Shown here: positions 25,038 through 34,987 of the stretch, piece by piece
Layout of the letters: each line of letters begins with the position of its first letter
How positions within the stretch are numbered: position 1 is the first letter of the stretch
Assembly: GCF_006542275.1 (NCBI RefSeq)
Contig: NZ_CP041217.1
Location: 1,039,501 to 1,103,500, forward strand
Origin: Saccharibacillus brassicae
GTDB taxonomy: Bacteria; Bacillota; Bacilli; Paenibacillales; Paenibacillaceae
DNA: 64,000 nucleotides
Direction of reading: 5' to 3'
Position numbers and translations under genes: made by a program
The notes under the pieces: generated by a model
Seen by the model: the letters and a program-made list of their open reading frames with translations, nothing else
Told to the model about the DNA's origin: nothing
Database searches by the model: none

Positions 25038-25709
25038 ATGATGAAAAAGAAACCCGCACCGAAATGGATATCGATCGGAGCCGCTTCGGCGATTCTATTG
25101 GCGGCTGTGTCGGGCGGATCGGCCTACGCGGCGGCGCCGTTCGGCGACCTGAACCGGGTGCCGGAAGCGTCCAAGATCCGCGCGCTGCAGCAGGCCGGTC
25201 TCGTGCACGGCTCGGCGGACGGCCAGTTCCGGCCGCAGGGCACGCTGACCAACGCCCAGGCGATCCGGCTCGTCGTAGACACGTTCGACCTGGACCTCGG
25301 CGGGCTGCAGTTCGTCCGCAAACCGGAAGCGTCCGATTATTTCTCCAAAGCCGACGATCAAGCCTGGTACGCCGAAGCGCTCGTCATCGCGTCGTACAAC
25401 GACCTCGATTTGCCCAAAGACCTCGATCCGAACGCCGCGGCGACCCGCGCTTCGTTCGTTTCCCTGCTTATTCGGGCCGGCCAGAACGAAAGCGCCCTGC
25501 CGGTATTCAAGCTGATTCCGGTACGGATCACGGACGAAGCGTCCATTCCGGACGGCAGCAGCGGAACGATGCAGGAAGCGCTCGCGTTCGGCCTGCTGGA
25601 GCTGGACGACCAAGGAAACATTCGCCCGAACGAGCAGCTGACGCGGGCCGCGGCCGCGGATATTCTGTACCGCGCGGCCGTGTTGGCGAATGTGATCGCA
25701 GAGCAGTAA
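25038..25709 (+). CDS. Secreted SLH (S-layer homology) domain protein
   Basis: The product has 223 residues: a signal peptide (MMKKKPAPKW, cleavage at AYAAA) and then essentially three SLH repeats. The first is FGDLNRVPEASKIRALQQAG...FRPQGTLTNAQA, the second is degenerate (YFSKADDQAWYAEALVIA), and the third is MQEALAFGLLE...IRPNEQLTRAAAADIL. SLH triplets bind pyruvylated secondary wall polymer, anchoring proteins to the wall. No other domain is fused, so it is a wall-bound module on its own. GAGAGGAGC precedes two tandem ATGs; either could be used. Confidence 0.85.
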   Translation: MMKKKPAPKWISIGAASAILLAAVSGGSAYAAAPFGDLNRVPEASKIRALQQAGLVHGSADGQFRPQGTLTNAQAIRLVVDTFDLDLGGLQFVRKPEASDYFSKADDQAWYAEALVIASYNDLDLPKDLDPNAAATRASFVSLLIRAGQNESALPVFKLIPVRITDEASIPDGSSGTMQEALAFGLLELDDQGNIRPNEQLTRAAAADILYRAAVLANVIAEQ

Positions 25710-25792
25710 AGCGGCCTACCCATACAGGAGCGGCACGTTCGGCAAGATAGACAGGTTCTGCAAGCTCGGCAGGATCGGCAGGATCGGCAGCC

Positions 25793-25824
25793 AAAAAGCG
25801 TCTCCCCGCGGGGAGACGCTTTTT
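25793..25824. terminator. Bidirectional terminator between SLH and DUF418 genes
   Basis: AAAAAGCGTCTCCCC pairs perfectly with GGGGAGACGCTTTTT, serving both convergent genes. Confidence 0.92.
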
Positions 25825-25837
25825 ATTCGGAATGGAT

Positions 25838-26830
25838 CTACGCATGAGAAGACGCGGACGCCTCCTGTTCGTTTTTACGCCGCAGCGGCTGCGCCGACTT
25901 CGGGCCGTAGGTGCCGAGCCGCCACAGGAATTCGAACGGCCCCATCGTGAAGAAACGCATCCACAGCCTACTGCCTGCCGCCTGCACGATCAAAATGGCG
26001 ATCGCGACCGCGCACAGTACAGGCAGCGTAATATGTTCCCTCCAGCCGAACGCGGCGGACAACGACACCACGATTGCCGTTTGCAGCAAATAATTCGTCA
26101 GCGCCATGCGGCCCATAGCCGCAAGCGGGGCAAGCTTGCGGCGCACAGCCGCGAAATCGCACAGCCGCATAAGGGCCGTGACGTAAAAGACGCTGAGCGG
26201 CAGGCCGCCGAGCGCGCTTGCCGTATCGTACAGACCGGTCTGATCCATGACGAGCTGCTGGAGCCTGGCGGCCGGATAGATCAGCAGCAGCGAAACGATC
26301 AGCGTCACCGACAATCCTTTCACATGCCGGCCCGGTTCGAACAAGCCGATCCGGCCGGCCCAATACCCGAGCAGGAACATGCCGTACGTGAGGATGATCG
26401 AGCCCATATAGAGGCCAAGTCCCGTAACGACAAGGCCGGCTGCAAGCAGCAGCCACGACTTGGCCCGGCGAAACGGAAGCAGCAAAAATCCGAGGATGGC
26501 GTAATACACCAACACTTCGCCGGGCTGGAACAGATGGTGAATGAGGCCGATCAGCAGCAAAATTAGCAGCCGGCGCACAAACAACGGTCCTACGCGCAGT
26601 CCTTTTCGCTGCGCGCTCTGCATAAACAAATAAAACCCGGTCCCGAACAAAAACGAAAAAATGACGAAAAACCGGTGGCTGATGCCATATTCCAACGTAT
26701 TGAACAACAACCGGTCCGTCCAGCTTGCGTCGATGTCGGTATTCGGATACAGCATCTGCTGCATATTGACGAACAGGATGCCCAGCAGGGCGAATCCCCT
26801 GACGATGTCGATCGATTCCAGTCTTTTCAT
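25838..26830 (-). CDS. DUF418/YeiB-like multispanning membrane protein
   Basis: The product has 330 residues and about eight to nine helices. The N-terminus RLESIDIVRGFALLGILFVN is the diagnostic opening of the YeiB/DUF418 family, with RFFVIFSFLFGTGFYL next and a C-terminal GRMALTNYLLQT / FEFLWRLGTYG block, which is the DUF418 core. The family is related to heparan-alpha-glucosaminide acyltransferases and its substrate is unknown. ATG 26830 follows AGAGGGAC. It is monocistronic. The gap 26831-27095 contains only hairpins. Confidence 0.85.
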   Translation of the reverse strand: MKRLESIDIVRGFALLGILFVNMQQMLYPNTDIDASWTDRLLFNTLEYGISHRFFVIFSFLFGTGFYLFMQSAQRKGLRVGPLFVRRLLILLLIGLIHHLFQPGEVLVYYAILGFLLLPFRRAKSWLLLAAGLVVTGLGLYMGSIILTYGMFLLGYWAGRIGLFEPGRHVKGLSVTLIVSLLLIYPAARLQQLVMDQTGLYDTASALGGLPLSVFYVTALMRLCDFAAVRRKLAPLAAMGRMALTNYLLQTAIVVSLSAAFGWREHITLPVLCAVAIAILIVQAAGSRLWMRFFTMGPFEFLWRLGTYGPKSAQPLRRKNEQEASASSHA

Positions 26831-27049
26831 AAATGTCCCTCTGCTGTATGCGGATCTTGCCGGTCCGCTTATTCTCCTGACCAGCCTACCGCTCCAAGCC
26901 GCGAGCCGCCAGCGATGTTCCTTACGCCCGGCTTACAGCGGAAGTAAGGCGGCGTTCGGCTCTATCGGATCGGAGAGCGGCACGTCGGCAATAGCGGAGG
27001 CGAAAAAGAAGCGGAGTTCCTCCGCTTCCGAGATGCGTAATCCAAACGC

Positions 27050-27080
27050 AAAAAAAGAAGCGGGAATTCCCGCTTCTTCG
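27050..27080 (-). terminator. Terminator of the double-PepSY gene
   Basis: GAAGAAGCGGGAATTCCCGCTTC then seven T on the minus strand. A second hairpin (GAAGCGGAG/CTCCGCTTC) lies at about 27007-27030. Confidence 0.88.
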
Positions 27081-27095
27081 TCCGCTTACGCGCGC

Positions 27096-27797
27096 TTAGT
27101 TATCGTCGTCGTTGTCATCATCGTTGTCATTGTCGTCGTAACGATCGTCGTCATTGTCGTCGTTATCGATATCGCTCCACAGCACTTTGCCCGTGTTGGC
27201 GTCGATTTGGACGTCGGCGCTGCCCGTCGCGGTGCGGATGTCGATCTCGTAGACGTAACGGCCGTCGTCGCGATCAAGGTCGTTGTCGGTTACGGTGCCG
27301 CTGCCGACATGCTTAACGGCGATTGCCGAAGCCTGGGCGGCCGTATATTTCACCGCGGCTGCCGCATTTTGCCCGGCGGCCGATCCGACGCGGTCATCGT
27401 CGTCGTTACGGTCGTCGTCGCGGTCATCATCGCGATCATCGTCGTTGTTGTCCGTGAGATCGTCGTCTTTGACGACTTTGAGCACGGCCCCGGTGTACGC
27501 GTCCACCCAGACGTCCACGTCGCCGCGTTGGCGGTCGATGTCGACTTCGTAATACGCTTTGCCGCCGCGTTTTTTCAGTTCGATATCGTCGACTTTGCCT
27601 TTTTGCGCTTTAAGAGCGATCGCTTTGGCCTGGGTTTTCGAGATCATCTTTTTGGAAGTCGACGAGATATTGACCGTTTCCGCCTGCGTGGACCCGGCTG
27701 CGCCGCCTGTCGTACCCGCTCCGTTCGCGAATGCCGCCGTTCCTCCGAGTGTCAATGCAGCCGCTACCGCTCCGATCATCACTTTACGTTTTACCAT
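27096..27797 (-). CDS. Secreted double-PepSY protein with Asp-rich linker and tail
   Basis: The product has 233 residues. The signal peptide ends near AFANG. PepSY 1 (about 45-110) runs from ISKTQAKAIALKA to VWVDAYTGAVLKVV. PepSY 2 (about 150-212) runs from YTAAQASAIAVKHV to VQIDANTGKVLWSD. Between them lies a run of D/N/R (NNDDDRDDDRDDDRNDDDD), and the C-terminus is almost pure D/N. The acidic stretches could bind Ca2+ or other cations at the wall. PepSY domains typically bind or inhibit extracytoplasmic peptidases. ATG 27797 follows AGAGGAGGAG. It sits downstream of, but with a terminator between it and, the PepSY-ended two-component operon. Confidence 0.85.
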   Translation of the reverse strand: MVKRKVMIGAVAAALTLGGTAAFANGAGTTGGAAGSTQAETVNISSTSKKMISKTQAKAIALKAQKGKVDDIELKKRGGKAYYEVDIDRQRGDVDVWVDAYTGAVLKVVKDDDLTDNNDDDRDDDRDDDRNDDDDRVGSAAGQNAAAAVKYTAAQASAIAVKHVGSGTVTDNDLDRDDGRYVYEIDIRTATGSADVQIDANTGKVLWSDIDNDDNDDDRYDDNDNDDDNDDDN

Positions 27798-27933
27798 GTT
27801 AATCTCCTCCTCTTTCTTCTGTGTGGGTTGTGGTTCGGTTATAACTTGCAGGGCGTCTGTTCTTCCCTGCCGCATAATTAGATTAACCCCCACGTCTGAG
27901 AATGCGGGGAGAGCTTCATTAGAATTCCATGAG

Positions 27934-27977
27934 AAAAAAAGAAGGCCGTTCACAGGAAGTTATCCCATGAACGGCCC
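27934..27977 (-). terminator. Terminator of the RR-HK-PepSY operon
   Basis: On the minus strand GGCCGTTCA...TGAACGGCC followed by TTCTTTTTTT. Confidence 0.85.
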
Positions 27978-28003
27978 GTGCCCGGGACGGCGGACGAACG
28001 GCT

Positions 28004-29002
28004 CTACGTATCGTCGTCCGCGTCGTCATCTCCGTCTCCGTCTTCGTCGTCCGTACTGCCCGGCGCATTCGTCGAGCCCGGCGGAGACGGCTGCGAAGCT
28101 TCTTCCTCGTCTTCGTCCCATGTGATCGTCTGCATCGCGCCGGATACCGCGTTGATCTGCACTTCGGCTTTGCGGCCGTTTTTCAATTCGACGTCGACGA
28201 GGTAATATGCCTGTCCGTCTTCTTCGCTGCGCAGTTCGGCGTCGCTCTCCTCGACGGCGCCGACTTCGACGCCAAGCGCCGCCGCGGCCGCGGCTCTCGC
28301 CTGGCGTTCGCTCAGCAGCCGGGCATTCGTGCCGCCGGACGCCGCGCCGCCGCCCGGATTCCCGGGCGTTCCCGGTTCGGGAGAGCCGCCGTTTGCAGGC
28401 GGATTCCCGCCTTCGGTTCCGCCCGGCCCGGCCGGGGACGGAACCGAAGGCGCAGTGCCGGCGTCCCCGCCGTTTGCGCCGCCGCTATCGCCGCCGGCGA
28501 CCGGAGCGTCACCGGGCAGCACCGTGTCCTGCAGCGTCTCTCCGGTGTACGCGTCGATCCGCAGCCTGCGCCGCTCTCCCGAAGCTGCGGCCAGATCGGC
28601 CACGTAGAGACGTTCTTCGCCTCCGTCGGCGTTCTCAAGTTCCAAACGCTCGACCCGCACCCCCGCCTGCTGCTCCAGCCGGGTCTTGATCTGGTCCCGG
28701 CTTACGATTTCGCGCGGCGGAGCGGTCGTCGCTTCCAGCCGGCGAATAGATTCTACCCGTCCGTCTTCCACATACAGCTTCACTGTGTACAGCCCGGTAT
28801 CGGTTCTCAGCGTCATCTCGTACAGATCGCCGCTGCGGCTCGCGGACTCGATCTGGCCCGTGTACAGCTTCAGCAGCTTGCTCTGCGCCTGCGCCTGGGT
28901 CAAAGACGGCTCCGCGGAACTCCAAGGGCTCCACAGCAGCAGCCCGGCAGCGCCTGCCGCGGCCAATGCCGTCGCCGCCATCCCCGCCGTTCTTCGTCTC
29001 AT
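28004..29002 (-). CDS. Membrane-anchored multi-PepSY protein of a two-component operon
   Basis: The product has 332 residues. An N-terminal membrane helix (residues 9-24) precedes three PepSY-like segments: about 33-90 (LTQAQAQSKLL), 97-155 (SRDQIKTRLEQQAG to IDAYTGETLQ) and 228-292 (LLSERQARAAAAA to INAVSGAMQTITW). A Gly/Pro/Asn-rich linker (about 162-225) and an acidic tail (DDEDGDGDDDADDDT) flank the last one. It overlaps the kinase stop by four bases (ATGA), so it is translationally coupled. The order RR-HK-PepSY equals B. subtilis ykoG-ykoH-ykoI. A role as extracytoplasmic modulator of the kinase is inferred. Confidence 0.82.
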   Translation of the reverse strand: MRRRTAGMAATALAAAGAAGLLLWSPWSSAEPSLTQAQAQSKLLKLYTGQIESASRSGDLYEMTLRTDTGLYTVKLYVEDGRVESIRRLEATTAPPREIVSRDQIKTRLEQQAGVRVERLELENADGGEERLYVADLAAASGERRRLRIDAYTGETLQDTVLPGDAPVAGGDSGGANGGDAGTAPSVPSPAGPGGTEGGNPPANGGSPEPGTPGNPGGGAASGGTNARLLSERQARAAAAAALGVEVGAVEESDAELRSEEDGQAYYLVDVELKNGRKAEVQINAVSGAMQTITWDEDEEEASQPSPPGSTNAPGSTDDEDGDGDDDADDDT

Positions 29003-30519
29003 TTGACTTCGCCTCCTTCGCCGGAATCCGCCCCGTCGGGCCGGGACGTCCGCCGGCCGTTCTCCGGCTCGTCTTCGCTCCGCGCCCGTCGGCCGCGCGC
29101 CGGCAGCTTGTCGCGCAGCCCCCGTTCGCCGGCGCCTGCACCTGCACCGGCGCCGGGAAACTGCAAGGTGACGGTCGTGCCCGTCCCTTCTTCGCTTCGG
29201 ATCCCGATGCGAATATCGAGCGCCTGCGCCAGATCCTGCGCCAGCGACAAGCCGAGTCCCGAACCGCCCGCGCCCGTGCTGCGGGTACGGGAAGAATCGA
29301 CGCGGTAGAAGCGGTCGAACACTTTGGGCAGTTCTTCGGCGGAGATGCCGATCCCCCGGTCGATGACTTTCAGTTCGGCCGGCTGTCCGCCTCCGCCGCT
29401 CGCTTCGAGCGTGATCCGGTCTTCGCTGTATTTGCGCGCGTTATCCAGCAGGATGAACAGCAGCTGCCGGACTTTGGCCGGATCGGTCCGCACGAACACC
29501 GGCTCGGGCGCCCGCACTTCGATATCCCGCCCGTAAGCCCGCACGAACGCGCGCGCGGAGTCCTGCGCCGATTCCGCCAGATCGGCGTCGGTGAATTCCA
29601 GGCTGTCCGCTTCGGGACTTCGGGCCAGATGGAGCAGCCGTTCCGTCAGCTCGCGCATCCTGACCGATTCCGACAAAATGGCGTCGACCGCTTCGTCGAA
29701 CACTTCGGGACGCTCTTTGCCCCGGCGCTTGAGCAGGCTGGCATAGCTCTCGATAATGGTGAGCGGCGTCTTGAGCTCATGGGAAGCGTCGGAGACGAAC
29801 CGCTCCTGACGGGCGAAGTTGCCTTCCAGCAGCCCGATCATCTCGTTGAACGTCCGGCCCATCTCCGCCAGTTCGTCGCCCGGCTGCTGACCGGTCTCGA
29901 TCTGCTGGAAACGGCCGCTTCGCCGAATATCGCCCATCGTGCCGGTCAGGACGGCAATCGGTTTGACGATCCGGTTCGCCAGCACCGTGCTGGCCAGTAT
30001 GGCCGGAATAAGCGCCAGCAGCGCCACGATGACGAGCACGGTCTTCAGCACGTTGAACCGGTCTTCGATATCGGCGATGCTGCGGCTGATCTGCACGCTC
30101 AGCACTTCGCCGTCGGACCAGATGACCGGCACGGAGACGCGGATATAGCCTTCTCCGCCGCTGCGCAGCCGCTCGGCGGCGTGCGCGGCCGTGTACGCGT
30201 ACGGTTCGCTGCTGAGCCGCTCGCTCAGCTGCGTGTCTTCGCTGGCCGTCACGGGACGGGCCAGGCTGGTGCCGTCGGGCTCGACGACGCGCAGCATCCC
30301 GTCGGCTGGCGCGTACGCGCGCAGCAGGTCGTCCGGCGCGGTCCGCGAAGCCGATTCGCTGATCCGCTCGGCGGTCAGTTCGGCTTCCATCTCGAACCGG
30401 TGACTCTCCGCGTCCAGCGACATTTTCTCGAACAGCAGATAGATCGAGATGCAGGCCGCCGCCAGCAGCGCCGCGAACAGGACCGACGAATACAAATAAA
30501 TTTTGCTTTTCAGCTTCAT
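28999..30519 (-). CDS. Sensor histidine kinase (YkoH-like)
   Basis: The product has 506 residues. TM1 is at about 9-30, an extracellular domain at about 31-158, TM2 at about 160-182 and HAMP at about 183-235. HisKA has His247 in FVSDASHELKTPLT. HATPase_c carries N-box LLDNARKYS, G1 VIDRGIGIS and G2 GGSGLGLSLA. An Ala/Gly repeat (GAGAGAGAG) and a disordered charged tail of about 45 residues follow the kinase core. It overlaps the regulator upstream and the PepSY gene downstream by 4 bp each. The expected signal is at the envelope; the ligand is unknown. Confidence 0.92.
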   Translation of the reverse strand: MKLKSKIYLYSSVLFAALLAAACISIYLLFEKMSLDAESHRFEMEAELTAERISESASRTAPDDLLRAYAPADGMLRVVEPDGTSLARPVTASEDTQLSERLSSEPYAYTAAHAAERLRSGGEGYIRVSVPVIWSDGEVLSVQISRSIADIEDRFNVLKTVLVIVALLALIPAILASTVLANRIVKPIAVLTGTMGDIRRSGRFQQIETGQQPGDELAEMGRTFNEMIGLLEGNFARQERFVSDASHELKTPLTIIESYASLLKRRGKERPEVFDEAVDAILSESVRMRELTERLLHLARSPEADSLEFTDADLAESAQDSARAFVRAYGRDIEVRAPEPVFVRTDPAKVRQLLFILLDNARKYSEDRITLEASGGGGQPAELKVIDRGIGISAEELPKVFDRFYRVDSSRTRSTGAGGSGLGLSLAQDLAQALDIRIGIRSEEGTGTTVTLQFPGAGAGAGAGERGLRDKLPARGRRARSEDEPENGRRTSRPDGADSGEGGEVK

Positions 30520-31226
30520 GGAGCTTCCTTGAGCACGTAGCCGACGCCCCGAACGGTATAGATCAGTTCGGGCAGGCCGTCTTCGTCGATTTTTTTGCGC
30601 ACGTAGCGGATATAGACGTCCACCACGTTCGTGTCGCCGGCATAATCATAGCCCCACACTTCGCGGATGATCTGCTCCCGGCTCAGCACCTGGCGCTGGT
30701 TGCGCAGCAGGAAGACGAGCAGGTCGAACTCGCGCGGCGTCAGGTCGATCCGGCGTTCGCCGCGGTACACTTCCCGCGTCTGTTCGTTCAATCTGAGGCT
30801 GCCCGCGCTCAGGCCGTCTTCGCGCAGCAGTGCTTCTTCTTCCCGCCCATTGCCCGCCGCCGCCCGTGCGCGCAGCGCCGAACGGATCCGCGCGAGCAGT
30901 TCTTCGATCTGGAACGGCTTGGTGACGTAGTCGCTTGCGCCGAGATCGAGTCCCGACACTTTGTCTTCCACGGAGTCTTTGGCGGTCAGCAAAATGACGG
31001 GTGTCAGCGAGTCGGTCGCGCGAATGCGACGCAGTACTTCGATGCCGCTGAATCCGGGCAGCATGACGTCCAGCAAAATCAGGTCCCAGTCCTGCTCCCT
31101 GTATTTGTCCAGTCCTTCCGCACCCGATCCGGCCCGCCCGGTCCGGTATCCTTCGTAGCCCAGCTCCAGTTCGAGCAGCCGCGCGATTTTCTCTTCGTCT
31201 TCAATGATCAGTATCGTTCCGGTCAC
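30516..31226 (-). CDS. OmpR/PhoB-family response regulator (YkoG-like)
   Basis: The product has 236 residues. The receiver has acidic EDEE, phospho-acceptor Asp53 in LILLDVMLPG, a T/K switch pair (LLTAKDS; YVTKPFQ) and an intact winged-helix effector from LTPREFDLLVFLLRN to YIRYVRKKID and VRGVGYVLK. I choose GTG 31226 because AAGGAGGACCGGCT is correctly spaced; upstream in-frame extension is not receiver-like. First gene of the RR-HK-PepSY operon. The 381-bp gap to ddh has no gene that I can support. Confidence 0.92.
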   Translation of the reverse strand: MTGTILIIEDEEKIARLLELELGYEGYRTGRAGSGAEGLDKYREQDWDLILLDVMLPGFSGIEVLRRIRATDSLTPVILLTAKDSVEDKVSGLDLGASDYVTKPFQIEELLARIRSALRARAAAGNGREEEALLREDGLSAGSLRLNEQTREVYRGERRIDLTPREFDLLVFLLRNQRQVLSREQIIREVWGYDYAGDTNVVDVYIRYVRKKIDEDGLPELIYTVRGVGYVLKEAP

Positions 31227-31524
31227 AGCCGGTCCTCCTTTGTCCGTCGCTTCTTCGCCCGCCGATCTCCGAGATCGGACGGGCCTTCCGCTTCGGCGTT
31301 CGTTCAATAGTGGGATCACGCGCGTGTAACGTTCAAGGTTCGCCGCCCGCCGCTTGTCGCCGGGACGTCTTGTTCCATATTCTAAGCGAAACCGGTCGAC
31401 TCCGCCAGAAAGAAGCGGGAACGCCTGTTGGAGATTGCGGGGAAGGCTTGACCGGTTGCGTCCGGAATTTGACGGAAAATCGTAGGTCTTTGGTTGCATT
31501 TTCTCAAAAAATACTGTCGAACAG

Positions 31525-31554
31525 TTTACATGGGGTGTTATCTTTTTCTATACT
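31525..31554 (+). promoter_or_regulatory. ddh promoter
   Basis: TTTACA, 18 bp, TATACT, about 54 bp before the ddh start. The rest of the gap 31227-31607 shows no clear operator. Confidence 0.65.
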
Positions 31555-31607
31555 TAACGGATATTCAGATATTTCTATCATTCGTCTAGATCAGGGGGGA
31601 TTCTTAC

Positions 31608-32570
31608 ATGCAGCAAAAAATTAGAATCGGTATCGCCGGTTACGGCAATCTCGGCCGCGGCGTACGCAGCGCGATTGCGCAAAATCCGGACATGGAGCTT
31701 GTGGCCGTATTCAGCCGGCGCGATCCCAAGTCGCTGGAGCAGCGCGGAGAATCGCTCCGTTTCGTACATATGTCGGACGTTGAACGCTATAAGGAAGAGA
31801 TCGACGTCATGATTCTCTGCGGCGGGTCCGCCACGGACCTGCCGGAGCAGACGCCGCAGCTTGCGGCGCTGTTCCACACGGTGGACAGTTTCGATACACA
31901 CGCCAAAATCCCCGAGTTCTACGATCGGGTCCATACGGCGGCGCTGCTGGGCGGCAAGCTCAGCGTCATCTCGACCGGCTGGGACCCGGGCTTGTTCTCG
32001 ATGAACCGCCTGCTGGCGCAGTCGATTTTGCCGGAAGGCAAAGAATACACGTTCTGGGGCAGCGGCGTCAGCCAGGGACACTCCGACGCGATCCGGCGCG
32101 TGCCGGGCGTACGCGCGGGCGTACAGTACACCGTGCCGGTCCAGGCCGCGATCGACGCGATCCGCTCGGGCGAGACGCCGGAGTTCGAAACGCGCGAGAA
32201 GCATGCGCGCAACTGCTACGTCGTCGCGGAAGACGGCGCGGACGAGAACGCCATTCGCGAAGCGATCGTCTCCATGCCGAACTATTTTGCCGACTATGAC
32301 ACAAGCGTCACGTTCATTACGCAGGAAGAGCTGGAGCGCGAACATTCCGGCATGCCGCACGGCGGCTTCGTTATCCGCAGCGGAGTGACCGGAGCGGGCA
32401 GCAAGCAGCGTATCGAATTCGGGCTGGAACTGGAGAGCAACCCGGAATTCACCGCCAGCGTCCTTGTCGCCTATGCCCGCGCCGCCGTCCGTCTGGCCGC
32501 CGAAGGCCAGAGCGGCGCCCGTACCGTCTTCGACATTCCGCTCGGCCACCTGTCCCCGAAATCGGCTGCA

Positions 32571-32594
<24 letters not shown>
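31608..32594 (+). CDS. ddh: meso-Diaminopimelate dehydrogenase
   Basis: The product has 328 residues, the normal size. It reductively aminates tetrahydrodipicolinate to meso-DAP with NADPH and ammonia, the one-step branch of lysine/peptidoglycan synthesis. NADP-binding IRIGIAGYGNLGRGV opens the protein; FSRRDP supplies phosphate-binding arginines. CGGSATDLPEQTP and DSFDTHAKIPE form the substrate side, with TGWDPGLFSMNR and WGSGVSQGHSDAIRR further on, all strongly conserved in Ddh. ATG 31608 follows AGGGGGATTCTTAC. Ammonia use fits its neighbour gdhA. The last eight codons and stop are the first unit of a 40-bp tandem repeat. Confidence 0.97.
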
Positions 32595-34187
<1,593 letters not shown>

Positions 34188-34259
34188 AAAGCCGCACGGC
34201 AGGCGGATTTGGACCGCTCTACAGCGTGTCGGAAGCCCCGCTCTGCCGGCAAAAAGATT

Positions 34260-34293
34260 AAAGCGGCTCTCCAAGGCGGAGAGCCGCTTTTCC
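34260..34293 (+). terminator. Terminator of gdhA
   Basis: AAAGCGGCTCTCC, AAGGC loop, GGAGAGCCGCTTTT. Confidence 0.9.
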
Positions 34294-34409
34294 CTGTGCT
34301 TCGATAGCGGAGCCGATGACGCCCGGTTCCGCTTTTCAAACTTATCTTCTCGCCGCCGGGCCTGCCCATTCGGCTTCTGCGCCCGGCGGTCTTGGAGACG
34401 GATTGCGCT

Positions 34410-34841
34410 TCAGATCCGCATCGTGTCGGGCCGGAATGCCTTGATCGCCGAGCGGATTCGCTTGGCGTCCCAATTCTCTTCGGCCGCGCGGGAGCAGAGC
34501 GCCGGGAATTCCTTGTCGCCGGCGTTGCGCAGCGCGATCACCTGCGCGAGGCTCAGCCGGCGGTCGATCTCGCGTCCGGTCAGGCGGTAATACCGGAAGC
34601 CTTCCTCGACCCGGACGATCCGGTCCTGCGTTTTGGTGGCATAGACGCGGATACGGCTCGCCGCGAAGATCAGGCAGACTCCGGTCACGACGAGGATCCA
34701 TGCGGGCAGCGTCGCTCCGCCTTCGCCGGACACGCGTGTCAGATTTACAATTGAAGCGATCAAGACGGCAAGCGCAAGCGGCAGGGTCACGAAATGATAA
34801 GGCCAATCGAAGCGCACGCTGAATTTTTTGGGCTGTTCCAT
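34410..34841 (-). CDS. Hypothetical membrane protein with two helices
   Basis: The product has 143 residues. Helices at about 15-34 and 44-62 are followed by a cytoplasmic domain of about 80 residues (RIRVYATKTQDRIVRVEEGF to AAEENWDAKRIRSAIKAFRP). This looks like the two-helix plus PH-like arrangement of several Bacillales membrane proteins; I do not recognise a named family. ATG 34841 follows GGAGAAAAGAGGG. Monocistronic. Confidence 0.65.
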   Translation of the reverse strand: MEQPKKFSVRFDWPYHFVTLPLALAVLIASIVNLTRVSGEGGATLPAWILVVTGVCLIFAASRIRVYATKTQDRIVRVEEGFRYYRLTGREIDRRLSLAQVIALRNAGDKEFPALCSRAAEENWDAKRIRSAIKAFRPDTMRI

Positions 34842-34987
34842 CTTTTTCCCTCTTTTCTCCAGGCTTTCCGGCCGGGCTGCATGCCCGGCCGCTAAGTTCT
34901 ATTACACGCCCGGCACGATTCGCAACCATGCGAGCCCTATACCGGCTGTGCCTAGCCCGGAGCCTGCCCTGCAATCGCTGCGCGCGT

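Noticed and set aside
26661-27881. A 406-residue plus-strand frame with Val/Ile-rich runs
   Set aside because: It reads the Asp/Asn-rich PepSY gene backwards, turning GAT/GAC runs into valine and isoleucine codons; no start signal.
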